Of a DNA stretch of 31,818 bases, positions 1 through 8,353 are shown piece by piece. Under the pieces are notes generated by a model that worked only from the letters and a program-made list of their open reading frames with translations, made no database searches and was not told the origin of the DNA. The DNA comes from an uncultured Gammaproteobacteria bacterium (GTDB lineage Bacteria > Pseudomonadota > Gammaproteobacteria > Arenicellales > Poriferihabitantaceae). The position numbers and the translations under genes were made by a program. Positions within the stretch are counted from its first letter, which is position 1, and each line of letters starts with the position of its first letter. The stretch spans positions 1 through 31,818 of the forward strand of contig CALIFM010000185.1 of NCBI GenBank assembly GCA_938021685.1, given 5' to 3'.

Positions 1-30
1 TAATAATACAAACAAATTGCAAAGGAAACA

Positions 31-1008
31 CTATTTGAAACATGTTAACAAACTCAGACTTGATTCATAGTTAAGCATAGTGCGCACTTTAGAATTATCA
101 AACTGACGGTCTTTGGTATAAAAGCCCACTCGTCGTCGATAGATTGGGGGTTGAATCCCTAGCGGTGTGCAAATTGCTTTAGATACATCGGCGGCCAAGA
201 AAAAGGGCCAAATGGGCAAGCGAATGGTGCGCGGGGTTTTGCCAATGGCGCGGCCAATAGATTTGCCCATCTCGATGATGGAGATGGGCTCATCGGCGGC
301 AGCGATGAAAATTTCTGATGCAGCCTTATCGCTGGTGGCCGCCAGCATAAACACATTAACCAAATCTTCAACGTGCACTAAATGATACATGCCCTTGCCG
401 CTGCCGAGCATCAAGGTGAAGCCGCGGTCGGCCATTTTGAAAAACTTCAGTAAGCGTTTGTCGCCCGGGCCATAAATGGGCGTGGGACGTACGATGCTGT
501 AAGGGAAGTTATTTTCTTTGGCAAATTCAGCCAACCACAGTTCGCCTTCTAGTTTAGTGCGCTGATAACCGTCACCCGGTGCAAAGCGGTAGGTTTCATC
601 AGCGCGGTCAACTTCAATGTGGCCATGTACGCCTACCGTTGAAACGTGCAAAAAACGCTTAAACTCAGGGCGGCCTAGCAGTAGCTTAGCTAAAATCTGG
701 GTGCTGTAAACATGCACTTTGCGGTAGTCTTCGTCGGTGGCTTTTTCTTCATTAAAGGCCGCTGCGACATGAAACACATAATGCACGCCTTTGGCTGCTT
801 CAGTGAGCACGGCTTCGTCAAACACGTCGCCGTGTATCCACGTAATGTCGAGGTTGCTTAGACCGCTTAGGTCGGACGATTCGCGCGCAATACAGCGCAA
901 GTTGGCGCCCGCTGCCGCTAATTTATGACACAAAGCTTGGCCCGTAAAGCCGGTTGCGCCCGTGACCAAAACGGTTTGGTCTTTAAATTTTTTCAACACT
1001 TCTTGCAC
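31..1008 (-). CDS. NAD-dependent epimerase/dehydratase (extended SDR)
   Basis: This 325-residue protein belongs to the extended short-chain dehydrogenase/reductase family, which binds NAD(P) and acts on nucleotide sugars or other alcohols and ketones. The Rossmann glycine motif TGATGFTG lies at residues 16-23. The catalytic Ser/Thr is in HVSTVGVHG (about 121-129) and the YxxxK pair is Y148-K152 in YQRTK. Length is normal for the family. The start is a GTG with no convincing ribosome binding site, and a second GTG three codons downstream is an alternative. It is divergent from the ChaC-like gene and lies at the window edge, so its operon partners to the left cannot be seen. The substrate is not identifiable; a sugar-nucleotide role would fit the glycan locus 14 kb away, but that is inference only. 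Confidence 0.85.
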   Translation of the reverse strand: MQEVLKKFKDQTVLVTGATGFTGQALCHKLAAAGANLRCIARESSDLSGLSNLDITWIHGDVFDEAVLTEAAKGVHYVFHVAAAFNEEKATDEDYRKVHVYSTQILAKLLLGRPEFKRFLHVSTVGVHGHIEVDRADETYRFAPGDGYQRTKLEGELWLAEFAKENNFPYSIVRPTPIYGPGDKRLLKFFKMADRGFTLMLGSGKGMYHLVHVEDLVNVFMLAATSDKAASEIFIAAADEPISIIEMGKSIGRAIGKTPRTIRLPIWPFFLAADVSKAICTPLGIQPPIYRRRVGFYTKDRQFDNSKVRTMLNYESSLSLLTCFK

Positions 1009-1148
1009 TGTGTGTGATCGCTTTATTTAAAACACGCGAATTCTACACTAAAGCTAGCCCAGCACCTTAGGTTTTCTGTGTGTATACAGCCCAATTAAAA
1101 TTTGTTTATGTTGGTCTTAAGACCTCTTACCTCTGCCTGCAGACGCGG

Positions 1149-1154
1149 TACAAT
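1149..1154 (+). promoter_or_regulatory. Possible -10 box upstream of the ChaC-like gene
   Basis: TACAAT matches the sigma-70 -10 consensus at 5 of 6 positions. The hexamer 17 bases upstream (CTTACC, 1126-1131) is a poor -35. If it is real, transcription would start near 1160, which would exclude the GTG at 1080 as the start of the downstream gene and favour the TTG at 1170 or 1188. Confidence 0.3.
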
Positions 1155-1169
1155 CGCACAAGTTTAAAT

Positions 1170-1787
1170 TTGACGCTGTCTAGATTTTTGCAATATCCTG
1201 ATTTTAGCTCGCTGGTTTTTGACCATACTCAGCACCCACCCATTGCACACCCGTCAGGCGATGTGTGGCTGTTTGGTTATGGTTCATTAATGTGGAAGCC
1301 TGAATTTGATTATTTGGAGTCAGCCCCAGCGCGCCTGTATGGCTTTCACCGCAAGCTGTGCTTGTGGTCGGTGGAATACCGCGGTGATGTCAGCCAACCA
1401 GGCTTAGTGATGGGGTTGGATCGCGGTGGTTCTTGTGCAGGGATGGCATTTAAATTGTGCGAAAGTCGGGTGGGGGTCATTATGCCGCCGCTCAACCGCC
1501 GCGAAATGATTACAGGGGCCTATGAGTCAGTAATAAAGAAATTATATTTACAAGATGGTCGCTGTGTAAATGCGGTCACCTTGATCGCCAGACAAGGCCA
1601 TCCGCAATATGTGCAGCCGCCATTAAGCACTGCACAAACCGCCGAGATCGTAAGCAAAGCACGTGGCAAAATGGGGCCAAATGTTGATTATGTATTTAAT
1701 ACCTTAAGCCACCTGCGGGAGTTGGGTATTCACGACCGCCGCTTAGAAGCGTTGGCTGCCTTGTTAGAAGGAGGAAGCAATCAGTGA
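1170..1787 (+). CDS. Gamma-glutamylcyclotransferase, ChaC family
   Basis: ChaC-type cyclotransferases cleave gamma-glutamyl peptides such as glutathione, releasing 5-oxoproline. The substrate-binding loop is FGYGSLMW, with YGSL at residues 37-40 from the chosen start. The catalytic glutamate is E112 in LNRREM, where the family has an equivalent RE pair. The frame is open from a GTG at 1080, but the 30 residues encoded before 1170 look unlike any ChaC and overlap a possible promoter. I therefore chose the TTG at 1170, giving 205 residues; a TTG at 1188 is also possible. No good Shine-Dalgarno sequence decides this. The family is clear from the motifs, and the start is the uncertain part. The YdjM-like gene follows 30 bases later on the same strand. 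Confidence 0.82.
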   Translation: MTLSRFLQYPDFSSLVFDHTQHPPIAHPSGDVWLFGYGSLMWKPEFDYLESAPARLYGFHRKLCLWSVEYRGDVSQPGLVMGLDRGGSCAGMAFKLCESRVGVIMPPLNRREMITGAYESVIKKLYLQDGRCVNAVTLIARQGHPQYVQPPLSTAQTAEIVSKARGKMGPNVDYVFNTLSHLRELGIHDRRLEALAALLEGGSNQ

Positions 1788-1817
1788 TGTACTCTTGTAG
1801 TAATCCAAGTTGCCGTT

Positions 1818-2867
1818 GTGGATAGCTTAAGCCAACTTGCCTTAGGCAGTGCCGTTGCTTATGTGGTGGCGGGCAAGCAAGCGCCGCGTTTGGCTTTAGT
1901 CGCGGGCGCTACGCTTGGCACACTGCCTGACTTAGATGTAATGGTGAAGTATGTCGATCCCATGCAAGACATGATACGGCATCGTACTTGGTCGCATTCT
2001 TGGTTGGTGCAAACAGCCGTGTCACCGCTGCTGGCGTGGGGTGCGCAGCGGCTGTGGCCGCAGCTAAGTTTTGCCCGTTGGTGGTGCTTGGTTTGGCTGT
2101 GTTTGATCACTCACAGCATGTTGGATGCCTTTACTGTGTACGGCACAGCAGTATGGTGGCCGTTGCCATTACTTAACGTGATGCAAGGTTCTATATTTAT
2201 TATCGACCCGCTGTTCACGGTGCCATTAGTGGCTGCTGTGGTGCTGGCCTGGCGCAGGCACAAAGCGCCGCCCGACAAGCTTAAAAAAGCAAGAAAGTGG
2301 GTGACTTTAGGTCTTGGTTTAAGCTGTGTGTATTTGCTTTGGGGTCTTATAGCCCAGCAGCATATGTTGGGGCGCTTAAGCCAGCAGCTGGCGCAGCAAG
2401 GTATCAATGCTGAGCAAACATTGGCTATGCCTATGCCGTTTAATTCGCTGCTTTGGCGTGTGATGGCCATTGATGGTGATACCTATGTAGAAGGCGTTGC
2501 TTCGGTGCTAGATGAAAACTCCACTATTGCTTTAGACGCGCATCCGCGTCATTTTGCAGGTGCATCTTCAATGGATGATTTGCCCAGCTTTAATGACTAT
2601 AAGCGCTTTTCTCATGGCTTTTACCGCTTAGACGAGGTGGATGGTGAAGCCGTGATTCGTGACTTGCGCATGGGCTATACGCCGTATTTTGTTTTCCAGT
2701 TTGTGCTGGCGCAAAAAGTAGCGGATCGTTTTATTGGTGTGCCGCCGCGTACGGCGGATGGCCCAGTATTTACGCTGCATCATTTTGGTCAGCTATTGTC
2801 AGGCACAATTAAGCGCATTTTTAATCAAGATCAACCAATCCATATAACGCCGCCGCCGGAGAGCTAA
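1818..2867 (+). CDS. Inner-membrane metal-dependent hydrolase, YdjM/DUF457 family
   Basis: This 349-residue membrane protein matches the YdjM (DUF457) family of predicted membrane-bound metal-dependent hydrolases. The family's N-terminal motifs are visible: LPDLDV with D38 and D40, then RHRTWSHS with H55 and H60, which probably bind metal. A further conserved-looking HSMLDAFT follows. Several hydrophobic segments lie in the first half (about residues 65-135 and 160-180). The C-terminal half is soluble and probably extracytoplasmic. The start is a GTG at 1818, without an obvious ribosome binding site. Thirty bases separate it from the ChaC-like gene, so co-transcription is plausible. The substrate is unknown; the E. 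coli homologue is known mainly as an SOS-regulated gene, and I see no LexA-box-like palindrome here. Confidence 0.75.
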   Translation: MDSLSQLALGSAVAYVVAGKQAPRLALVAGATLGTLPDLDVMVKYVDPMQDMIRHRTWSHSWLVQTAVSPLLAWGAQRLWPQLSFARWWCLVWLCLITHSMLDAFTVYGTAVWWPLPLLNVMQGSIFIIDPLFTVPLVAAVVLAWRRHKAPPDKLKKARKWVTLGLGLSCVYLLWGLIAQQHMLGRLSQQLAQQGINAEQTLAMPMPFNSLLWRVMAIDGDTYVEGVASVLDENSTIALDAHPRHFAGASSMDDLPSFNDYKRFSHGFYRLDEVDGEAVIRDLRMGYTPYFVFQFVLAQKVADRFIGVPPRTADGPVFTLHHFGQLLSGTIKRIFNQDQPIHITPPPES

Positions 2868-2890
2868 AAATAAACGCTGTGTGAAAAATC

Positions 2891-2906
2891 GCCTATACTT
2901 ATAGGC
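2891..2906. promoter_or_regulatory. Palindrome overlapping a possible guaC -10 box
   Basis: GCCTATA and TATAGGC form a perfect inverted repeat of 7 bases per arm around a 2-base centre. The left arm contains TATACT (2894-2899), a 5 of 6 match to the -10 consensus, 30 bases before the GMP reductase start codon. A palindrome over a -10 element is a typical repressor site. No good -35 is visible 16-18 bases upstream, so the promoter part is weak. Confidence 0.35.
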
Positions 2907-2928
2907 TGGATATTCAAATTAAAGCCAC

Positions 2929-4053
2929 ATGAGAATTGAAGAAGACAACAAGCTCGATTACAAAAGCGTGCTCATTCGCCCTAAGCGCAGCACCTTGGGC
3001 AGCCGCAAAGAAGTAGACTTATACCGCGAGTTTAGTTTTCGCAATGGTGCGCCTGATATAAAGCGGCCGCACTATAATGGTGTGCCATTAATGGCCTCGA
3101 ATATGGATGGAGTGGGCACTTTTGAAATGGCTGATGCCTTGAGTGAGCACGGTATATTCACTTGCTTAGTTAAAAGTTACTCGGCAGAAGACTTGATCGA
3201 TTTTTTTAATAAAGCGAATGCCCAGCGTATTGATAATGTTGCGTATTCAATGGGTATCGCCAAGCGCGACTATGAGAAGTTTAAGCAGGTTTATAAAGCC
3301 AAAGGTGTGCACTTAAAATACGTTTGCGTGGACGTAGCCAATGGCTATTCCGAAGGCTTTTCAGCTTTCATCAAAAAGCTGCGCAAAAACTACGCCGACA
3401 TTGTCATTATTGCAGGTAATGTGGTCACGGGTGAGATGACGGAGGAGCTGCTGTTAAGCGGTGCTGATATCATCAAGGTGGGCATTGGCCCCGGCAGTGT
3501 ATGCACTACACGCATCAAAACTGGAGTGGGTTTTCCGCAGTTATCGGCTGTGATTGAGTGCGCCGATGCCGCACATGGTTTGGGTGGTCACGTGATTGCC
3601 GATGGCGGTTGCACCTGTCCAGGCGACGTAGCCAAAGCGTTTGCAGCGGGTGCTGACTTTGTAATGTTAGGGGGCATGTTAGCTGGGCATGACGAGGGCG
3701 GTGGCGAAGTGATTACGCAATACTACAAAACCGGCGAAGTGCAAAAGGCTGCAGACGGTTGGCAGGACGTGATCGAAGAACGTAAGTTTGTGCAGTTTTA
3801 TGGCATGAGCTCAAAGGCAGCTAACGACAAGCATTTTGGGGGGCTAAAAGAATATCGCTCGTCTGAAGGCCGTGATGTGTTAGTACCGTATCGTGGGCAA
3901 GTGGCCACCACGGTGCTGGACATACTGGGTGGCATCCGTAGCACCTGCACTTATGCTGGGGCTAAGAAGCTTAAATGGCTGAGCAAATGCACCACATTTG
4001 TGAAAGTGCAAGAGCAGTACAACGCTGTTTTTTCAGCCACGGACAAGGTCTAG
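2929..4053 (+). CDS. guaC: GMP reductase
   Basis: GMP reductase converts GMP to IMP and ammonia using NADPH, recovering adenine nucleotides from guanine nucleotides. The N-terminus MRIEED...LIRPKRSTL closely follows the enteric GuaC pattern. The nucleophilic cysteine is C192 in GPGSVCTTR, followed by KTGVGFPQ and the phosphate-binding ADGGC loop. The late part carries FYGMSS and the YRGQV segment typical of GuaC. At 374 residues it is somewhat longer than the roughly 347-residue E. coli enzyme; the extra length lies near residues 40-50 and 265-285 and the C-terminus. There is no CBS pair, which argues against IMP dehydrogenase. The ATG start gives the family N-terminus exactly. The response regulator gene follows 23 bases later, so read-through into it is possible. 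Confidence 0.93.
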   Translation: MRIEEDNKLDYKSVLIRPKRSTLGSRKEVDLYREFSFRNGAPDIKRPHYNGVPLMASNMDGVGTFEMADALSEHGIFTCLVKSYSAEDLIDFFNKANAQRIDNVAYSMGIAKRDYEKFKQVYKAKGVHLKYVCVDVANGYSEGFSAFIKKLRKNYADIVIIAGNVVTGEMTEELLLSGADIIKVGIGPGSVCTTRIKTGVGFPQLSAVIECADAAHGLGGHVIADGGCTCPGDVAKAFAAGADFVMLGGMLAGHDEGGGEVITQYYKTGEVQKAADGWQDVIEERKFVQFYGMSSKAANDKHFGGLKEYRSSEGRDVLVPYRGQVATTVLDILGGIRSTCTYAGAKKLKWLSKCTTFVKVQEQYNAVFSATDKV

Positions 4054-4076
4054 TAGTTACACGGTTGGGTAATACA

Positions 4077-4790
4077 ATGAAGCGCAAGGTGTTAGTGGTT
4101 GAGGATGATCCAGACATTGGCAATTTGCTACAAATGCACCTTGAGGATGCTGATTGTGAAGTTAAACTTGCAAGCACGGGCCCGGATGGAGTGAAGGTAT
4201 TTAGCGAATGGCAGCCAGACTTAGTGGTGTTGGATATAATGCTGCCGCAGATGGATGGTCTCAGTGTGTGCCGTGAAATGCGTAAACAAAACGAAGCGGT
4301 GGCGATTTTGATGCTGACAGCTAAATCTACTGAACTAGACCGCGTGTTGGGTCTAGAGATGGGCGCAGATGACTATCTTACCAAGCCGTTTAGCCTGGCT
4401 GAATTGATGGCGCGGGTCAAGGCGTTATTTCGGCGTAGTGATGCTTTGCTTAAAGCGCAAGAACACCAAGACAAGCAAAGCAGTGAGCAGGTGGTGCTGA
4501 CACGGGGCCGCTTACAGATCGACACCCAAAAACATCAAGCAATTATTGATAGCAAGGTGGTTGAATTGACTGCACGTGAATTTGATTTGCTGCTGTATTT
4601 AGCTCAGCACCCTGGGCGAGTGTATTCGCGTGCACAGCTGCTGGATGCAGTGTGGGGCTATGACCATGACGGCTATGAGCACACTGTCAACACCCATATC
4701 AATCGCCTGCGTAATAAAATTGAATCTAATCTTTCTGAGCCTGAGTTTGTGCACACCGTGTGGGGTGTCGGCTATAAATTTGCCGAATGA
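4077..4790 (+). CDS. OmpR-family response regulator
   Basis: This 237-residue DNA-binding response regulator has an N-terminal receiver domain with the acidic pair D10/D11 (VVEDDPD), phospho-acceptor D53 (VVLDIMLPQMD), T81 in LTAK and K103 in LTKPF. A C-terminal winged helix follows (about 140-235), ending in the usual VWGVGYKF motif. The reading frame is open further upstream into guaC, but the ATG at 4077 gives the normal receiver N-terminus (MKRKVLVVEDD). The stop overlaps the kinase start by 4 bases (ATGA), indicating translational coupling with its partner. The signal is unknown. Location immediately before the exported MsrAB gene suggests, but does not show, a role in envelope oxidative stress. 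Confidence 0.93.
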   Translation: MKRKVLVVEDDPDIGNLLQMHLEDADCEVKLASTGPDGVKVFSEWQPDLVVLDIMLPQMDGLSVCREMRKQNEAVAILMLTAKSTELDRVLGLEMGADDYLTKPFSLAELMARVKALFRRSDALLKAQEHQDKQSSEQVVLTRGRLQIDTQKHQAIIDSKVVELTAREFDLLLYLAQHPGRVYSRAQLLDAVWGYDHDGYEHTVNTHINRLRNKIESNLSEPEFVHTVWGVGYKFAE

Positions 4791-6253
4791 AGGCGTTTAG
4801 TTCTTTATTTGCTAAGTTGTCGATTGGCCTTGCTGCTTTGCTGCTGCTGGTGGGTCTGTTGTATGTTTTTTTAAGCGGCTTGGCCGCGCAGCGCTATGTT
4901 GAGCATTTAAGCCAAGACTTGCACCGCTCCTTAGCTGATAACTTAGTGGCCGACAAAAACTTGGTGCAACAGGGGCGCTTAAATCAAGACGCGTTAAAAG
5001 AAACCTTTCGTCAGTACATGGTGGTCAACCCCAGCATCGAGATTTACTTGTTGGACTTGCAGGGCGGCCTGATCGCTTATTCAGCTGACCCAGGCAAGGT
5101 TAAGCGAGAGAAGGTTTCTTTGCGGCCTATTTTTGCTTTCTTAGATGGCTCGGAGCAATATCCACTGGGAGATGACCCGCGTAGCCACGACAAGAAAAAG
5201 CCATTTTCAGTCACTACCGTGCCGAGCGCCGATCAGCCAGAAGGTTATTTATATGTGGTATTGCGCGGCGAGCAATTTGATGAAATTGAGAAAATGGCAC
5301 ACGACAACTACTTTAGGCGTCTAAGCGGCTGGGCTGTGGCCGCCAGCTTATTGGTAGGCTTGTTGACGGGCTTAGCGGTGTTTTATTGGTTGACCCGCCG
5401 CTTGCGTGGTTTGAGCCAGCAGATGGAGCACTTTGAGCATACCGATACGCCGCCGCAAGCCTTGCTGAATGACCACAGCGGCGATGAGATCGACCACATC
5501 AACCGCACTTTTAAGCGCATGGCACAGCGCATACGCTTGCAGCTCGATCAGCTAGAGGACAAAGATATCCAGCGCCGCCAGCTGGTGGCACAGGTGTCCC
5601 ACGATTTGCGCACCCCACTGGCCTCGATGCTGGGTTACATTGAGTCGCTAGAATTAAAACATGATCGCTTAAGCGTAGAGCAGCAACAGTCGTTTTTAGC
5701 GATCGCACATAAGCAAGGTAAGCGCCTTAGCCGTATGATTGAATCCTTGTTTGAGCTTTCCAGTCTAGAAGCACGTGAAACTGAGCCATTGCATGAAACC
5801 TTTATGCCTGCCGAGTGGCTGCATGATGTGGCGCAAAAGCACCGTATCCGCGCCGAAGCGCAAGGGGTGACAATTGAGGTGGACATTCAACACGCCAATT
5901 TATTGGCTGAAGCGGACTTATCCCTGCTAGAGCGCGTGATGGATAACTTAATAGACAATGCGCTGAGCCATGCAAATGATGCGCAATCCTTATCCTTATC
6001 TCTGGCGGACGATGGCGAGCAAGTAGCCATTGCGGTGACAGACCAAGGGCAAGGAATCGACCCGCAGCAGCTTGCAACCTTATTTGAACCTTTTGCACGT
6101 GGCGATACTCAAAATAATGAGCGCCACCATGCGGGCTTGGGTTTGGCCATTGCTAAACGCATTATGCTGTTACTGGGTGGCGACATCCGTATTGAGAGCC
6201 AGCTTGGAAAAGGCTCGGTGTTTACCTTATTACTACCTAAGGCGACAAAATAG
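4787..6253 (+). CDS. Membrane sensor histidine kinase (HAMP-HisKA-HATPase)
   Basis: This 488-residue histidine kinase is the cognate partner of the upstream regulator. Transmembrane segments lie at about residues 11-33 and 181-203 and bracket a periplasmic sensor domain of about 145 residues. A HAMP linker follows (about 200-255). The phospho-acceptor is H272 in QVSHDLRTPLA. The ATP-binding domain has an N box (MDNLIDNALSH), a G1 box (DQGQGI), an F box (LFEPFARG) and a G2 box (GLGLAIAK). The ATG lies inside the last codons of the regulator gene. The sensor domain has no motif I recognise, and it contains no cysteine for simple thiol sensing. MsrAB starts 80 bases downstream on the same strand. 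Confidence 0.92.
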   Translation: MKAFSSLFAKLSIGLAALLLLVGLLYVFLSGLAAQRYVEHLSQDLHRSLADNLVADKNLVQQGRLNQDALKETFRQYMVVNPSIEIYLLDLQGGLIAYSADPGKVKREKVSLRPIFAFLDGSEQYPLGDDPRSHDKKKPFSVTTVPSADQPEGYLYVVLRGEQFDEIEKMAHDNYFRRLSGWAVAASLLVGLLTGLAVFYWLTRRLRGLSQQMEHFEHTDTPPQALLNDHSGDEIDHINRTFKRMAQRIRLQLDQLEDKDIQRRQLVAQVSHDLRTPLASMLGYIESLELKHDRLSVEQQQSFLAIAHKQGKRLSRMIESLFELSSLEARETEPLHETFMPAEWLHDVAQKHRIRAEAQGVTIEVDIQHANLLAEADLSLLERVMDNLIDNALSHANDAQSLSLSLADDGEQVAIAVTDQGQGIDPQQLATLFEPFARGDTQNNERHHAGLGLAIAKRIMLLLGGDIRIESQLGKGSVFTLLLPKATK

Positions 6254-6333
6254 ATGGATAAAGTAACGATGTTATAAATTTGTTAAGACTTTGTGAGGCG
6301 CTTGTCATACCTTAGGCTTACATTAATCGGCAA

Positions 6334-7533
6334 ATGATTAACAAACAAATTATTATAGATATGAGCATGAACAGTATTAGTATGAATGGAAAGTGGAAAC
6401 CCGTTGCGTTGGCCTTAGTTGGCATTGGTGTGGCATGCGGTTTATCAACCAACACCATTACTGCGGGACAAACAACGGCAGCCGAAGGCCAAGCCACTGC
6501 GATTTTTGCGGGCGGCTGTTTTTGGTGCGTGGAAGCAGGCTTTGAAAAGGTGCCAGGCGTGATTGATGCCGTTTCAGGCTATACAGGCGGCATGGCTGAA
6601 AATCCCACTTATCGCCAAGTGGCCAGCGGCCAAACCAAGCACACTGAGGCGGTGAAGGTGATTTATGATCCGGAACAAATAACTTACGACGAATTGCTGG
6701 ACGCCTTTTGGAAGCAATTTGACCCAACTGATAACGAAGGCTCGTTTGTAGACCGTGGCCAGCAGTATCGTCCTGGTATTTTTTATGCAAGCGAAGAAGA
6801 GCGAGAATTGGCGCAAGCTTCGCGTGATAAGCTGGATGCTTCGGGGCGGTTTGAAAAGCCCATCGTCACCGAGATTACGGCAGCCACAGCATTTTATGAT
6901 GCCGAGGACTACCACCAAGACTATTACAAAAAGAATGCTTTACGCTATAAGTATTACCGTAAAGGTTCGGGGCGTGATCAATTCTTAACGCGTGTGTGGG
7001 GCGATGAGCTGAATGCAACGCCGACCAAGAAAGTATCCAAAGCTAAAGAAGCGGCTGCAACCATTAAAAAAGACCCTGAAATGAGCAAAAAATACACCAA
7101 GCCCAGTGACGAAGAGCTGAAAGCCAAGCTCAGCCCAATGGAATACAAAGTGACACAGCATGAAGGCACTGAGCCGCCGTTTAGCAGTGATTACCACGAT
7201 AGTAAAGAAGAAGGTATTTATGTTGATATTGTCTCCGGTGAGCCGTTATTTTCATCGGTGCATAAGTATGACTCAGGCACAGGTTGGCCAAGCTTTGATC
7301 GCCCGATTGATGAGCAATTTGTGGCGACTAAAAAAGACTTTAAACTGATTTTGCCGCGCACAGAAGTACGCAGTGTATATGGTGACTCACATCTAGGTCA
7401 TGTATTTAAAGATGGCCCATCCGCTACTACGGGCTTGCGCTATTGCATCAATGCAGCTTCATTACGTTTTGTGCCTAAAGATGAATTGGTTGCGCAAGGC
7501 TATGGTGAGTATGCAGGCCAATTTTCAGAGTAG
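6334..7533 (+). CDS. msrAB: Exported peptide methionine sulfoxide reductase MsrA-MsrB fusion
   Basis: This 399-residue bifunctional protein repairs both the S and R forms of methionine sulfoxide. The N-terminus has a hydrophobic stretch (about 22-36) after basic residues, consistent with a signal peptide and periplasmic location. MsrA follows, with GCFWC at 61-65 (catalytic C62) and SGYTGG. The MsrB domain starts near 245 with YTKPSDEELK and has its catalytic cysteine C371 in RYCINAASLRF. The zinc-binding CxxC pairs of many MsrB proteins are absent (GEPLFSS where the cysteine would be), so this is the zinc-free form. It lacks the thioredoxin domain of the Neisseria MsrAB (PilB), but an exported CxxC protein follows directly. 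Several in-frame ATGs (6361, 6367, 6382) are alternative starts; the one at 6382 would give the most compact signal peptide. Confidence 0.92.
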   Translation: MINKQIIIDMSMNSISMNGKWKPVALALVGIGVACGLSTNTITAGQTTAAEGQATAIFAGGCFWCVEAGFEKVPGVIDAVSGYTGGMAENPTYRQVASGQTKHTEAVKVIYDPEQITYDELLDAFWKQFDPTDNEGSFVDRGQQYRPGIFYASEEERELAQASRDKLDASGRFEKPIVTEITAATAFYDAEDYHQDYYKKNALRYKYYRKGSGRDQFLTRVWGDELNATPTKKVSKAKEAAATIKKDPEMSKKYTKPSDEELKAKLSPMEYKVTQHEGTEPPFSSDYHDSKEEGIYVDIVSGEPLFSSVHKYDSGTGWPSFDRPIDEQFVATKKDFKLILPRTEVRSVYGDSHLGHVFKDGPSATTGLRYCINAASLRFVPKDELVAQGYGEYAGQFSE

Positions 7534-7536
7534 GTG

Positions 7537-8331
7537 ATGATGAATACCATTAACACTGCCACTTCTGGAGGAGAGCGCCGTCGTTTTTCATTAGGACTTG
7601 CTCTTGCTGGTGCCTTAGCCTTAAGCGGGCAAAGTGCGCTGGCAGGTAAGCAAGTGATTACCAGTGGCACGACTAAAGCTTCGGTGGTTGAGTTATACAC
7701 CTCGGAGGGCTGCAGCAGTTGCCCGCCTGCGGATGATTATTTAAGCAAGCTAGAAGCCGCAATGGGTAGCGAAGTACAAGTGATGCCATTAGCCTTTCAT
7801 GTGGATTACTGGGATTACTTAGGCTGGAAAGACCCGTTTTCTAAGGCGCAATTTACCCAGCGCCAGCGCGAGATTGGTGCGATCAACAAGCAACGCACCA
7901 TTTATACACCCGAGCTGGTTGTCGATGGCAAAGAGGCGCGTAAACTCAATATGGTGAAAGCCATTGAAGAGACTAATGCCATGCAGGCGCAAGCGGATAT
8001 TCGTTTAGAGCTGGACCACAGTGGTCAACAACTGGCAGCGAATATTACTGTGGACAATGCGCCTGAGGGCCAAGCGAATGTGCTGTATGTGGCGGTATAT
8101 GAAAACAAGCTGGTTCGCGATATTGAAGCAGGTGAAAACCGCGGCCGCAAGCTACATCACAACTACGTGGTGCGTGAATTTCATGGTCCTAGCAAAGTGC
8201 ATAACGGCAAAGTCGTTAATATGAACCTAGCGATCGACCCAAGTTGGAACACGCAGAACCTCGGTGTGGTGGTGATGGTGAAAGCAAAAAACACCGGCGA
8301 GACTTTGCAAGCAGTGCGAGCCATCCTATAA
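7537..8331 (+). CDS. Exported DUF1223 protein with thioredoxin-like CxxC
   Basis: This 264-residue protein matches DUF1223, a family with a thioredoxin-like fold. A signal peptide is clear: basic ERRR at about 13-16, a hydrophobic core, and a cleavage-type ALA-G near residue 37. The mature start carries VVELYTSEGCSSCPPAD with a CSSC motif (C59, C62), followed by HVDYWDYLGW, a family hallmark. The MsrAB stop (7531-7533) is immediately upstream. In-frame starts are a GTG at 7534 and ATGs at 7537 and 7540; the AGG at 7532-7534 serves either ATG. The gene is translationally coupled to msrAB. A role as thiol-disulfide partner for MsrAB is inference. The next gene converges after 22 bases, with no hairpin terminator seen between them. 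Confidence 0.85.
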   Translation: MMNTINTATSGGERRRFSLGLALAGALALSGQSALAGKQVITSGTTKASVVELYTSEGCSSCPPADDYLSKLEAAMGSEVQVMPLAFHVDYWDYLGWKDPFSKAQFTQRQREIGAINKQRTIYTPELVVDGKEARKLNMVKAIEETNAMQAQADIRLELDHSGQQLAANITVDNAPEGQANVLYVAVYENKLVRDIEAGENRGRKLHHNYVVREFHGPSKVHNGKVVNMNLAIDPSWNTQNLGVVVMVKAKNTGETLQAVRAIL

Positions 8332-8353
8332 AGTAGTTGCTGGCGGCTAAATA

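Noticed and set aside
1080..1169. Upstream extension of the ChaC reading frame from a GTG at 1080
   Set aside because: The encoded 30 residues do not look like a ChaC N-terminus and the stretch overlaps a possible -10 box, so I treated it as non-coding.
3975..4076. Upstream extension of the response regulator frame inside guaC
   Set aside because: The ATG at 4077 gives the standard receiver-domain N-terminus; the 34 codons upstream are a shadow of the GMP reductase gene.
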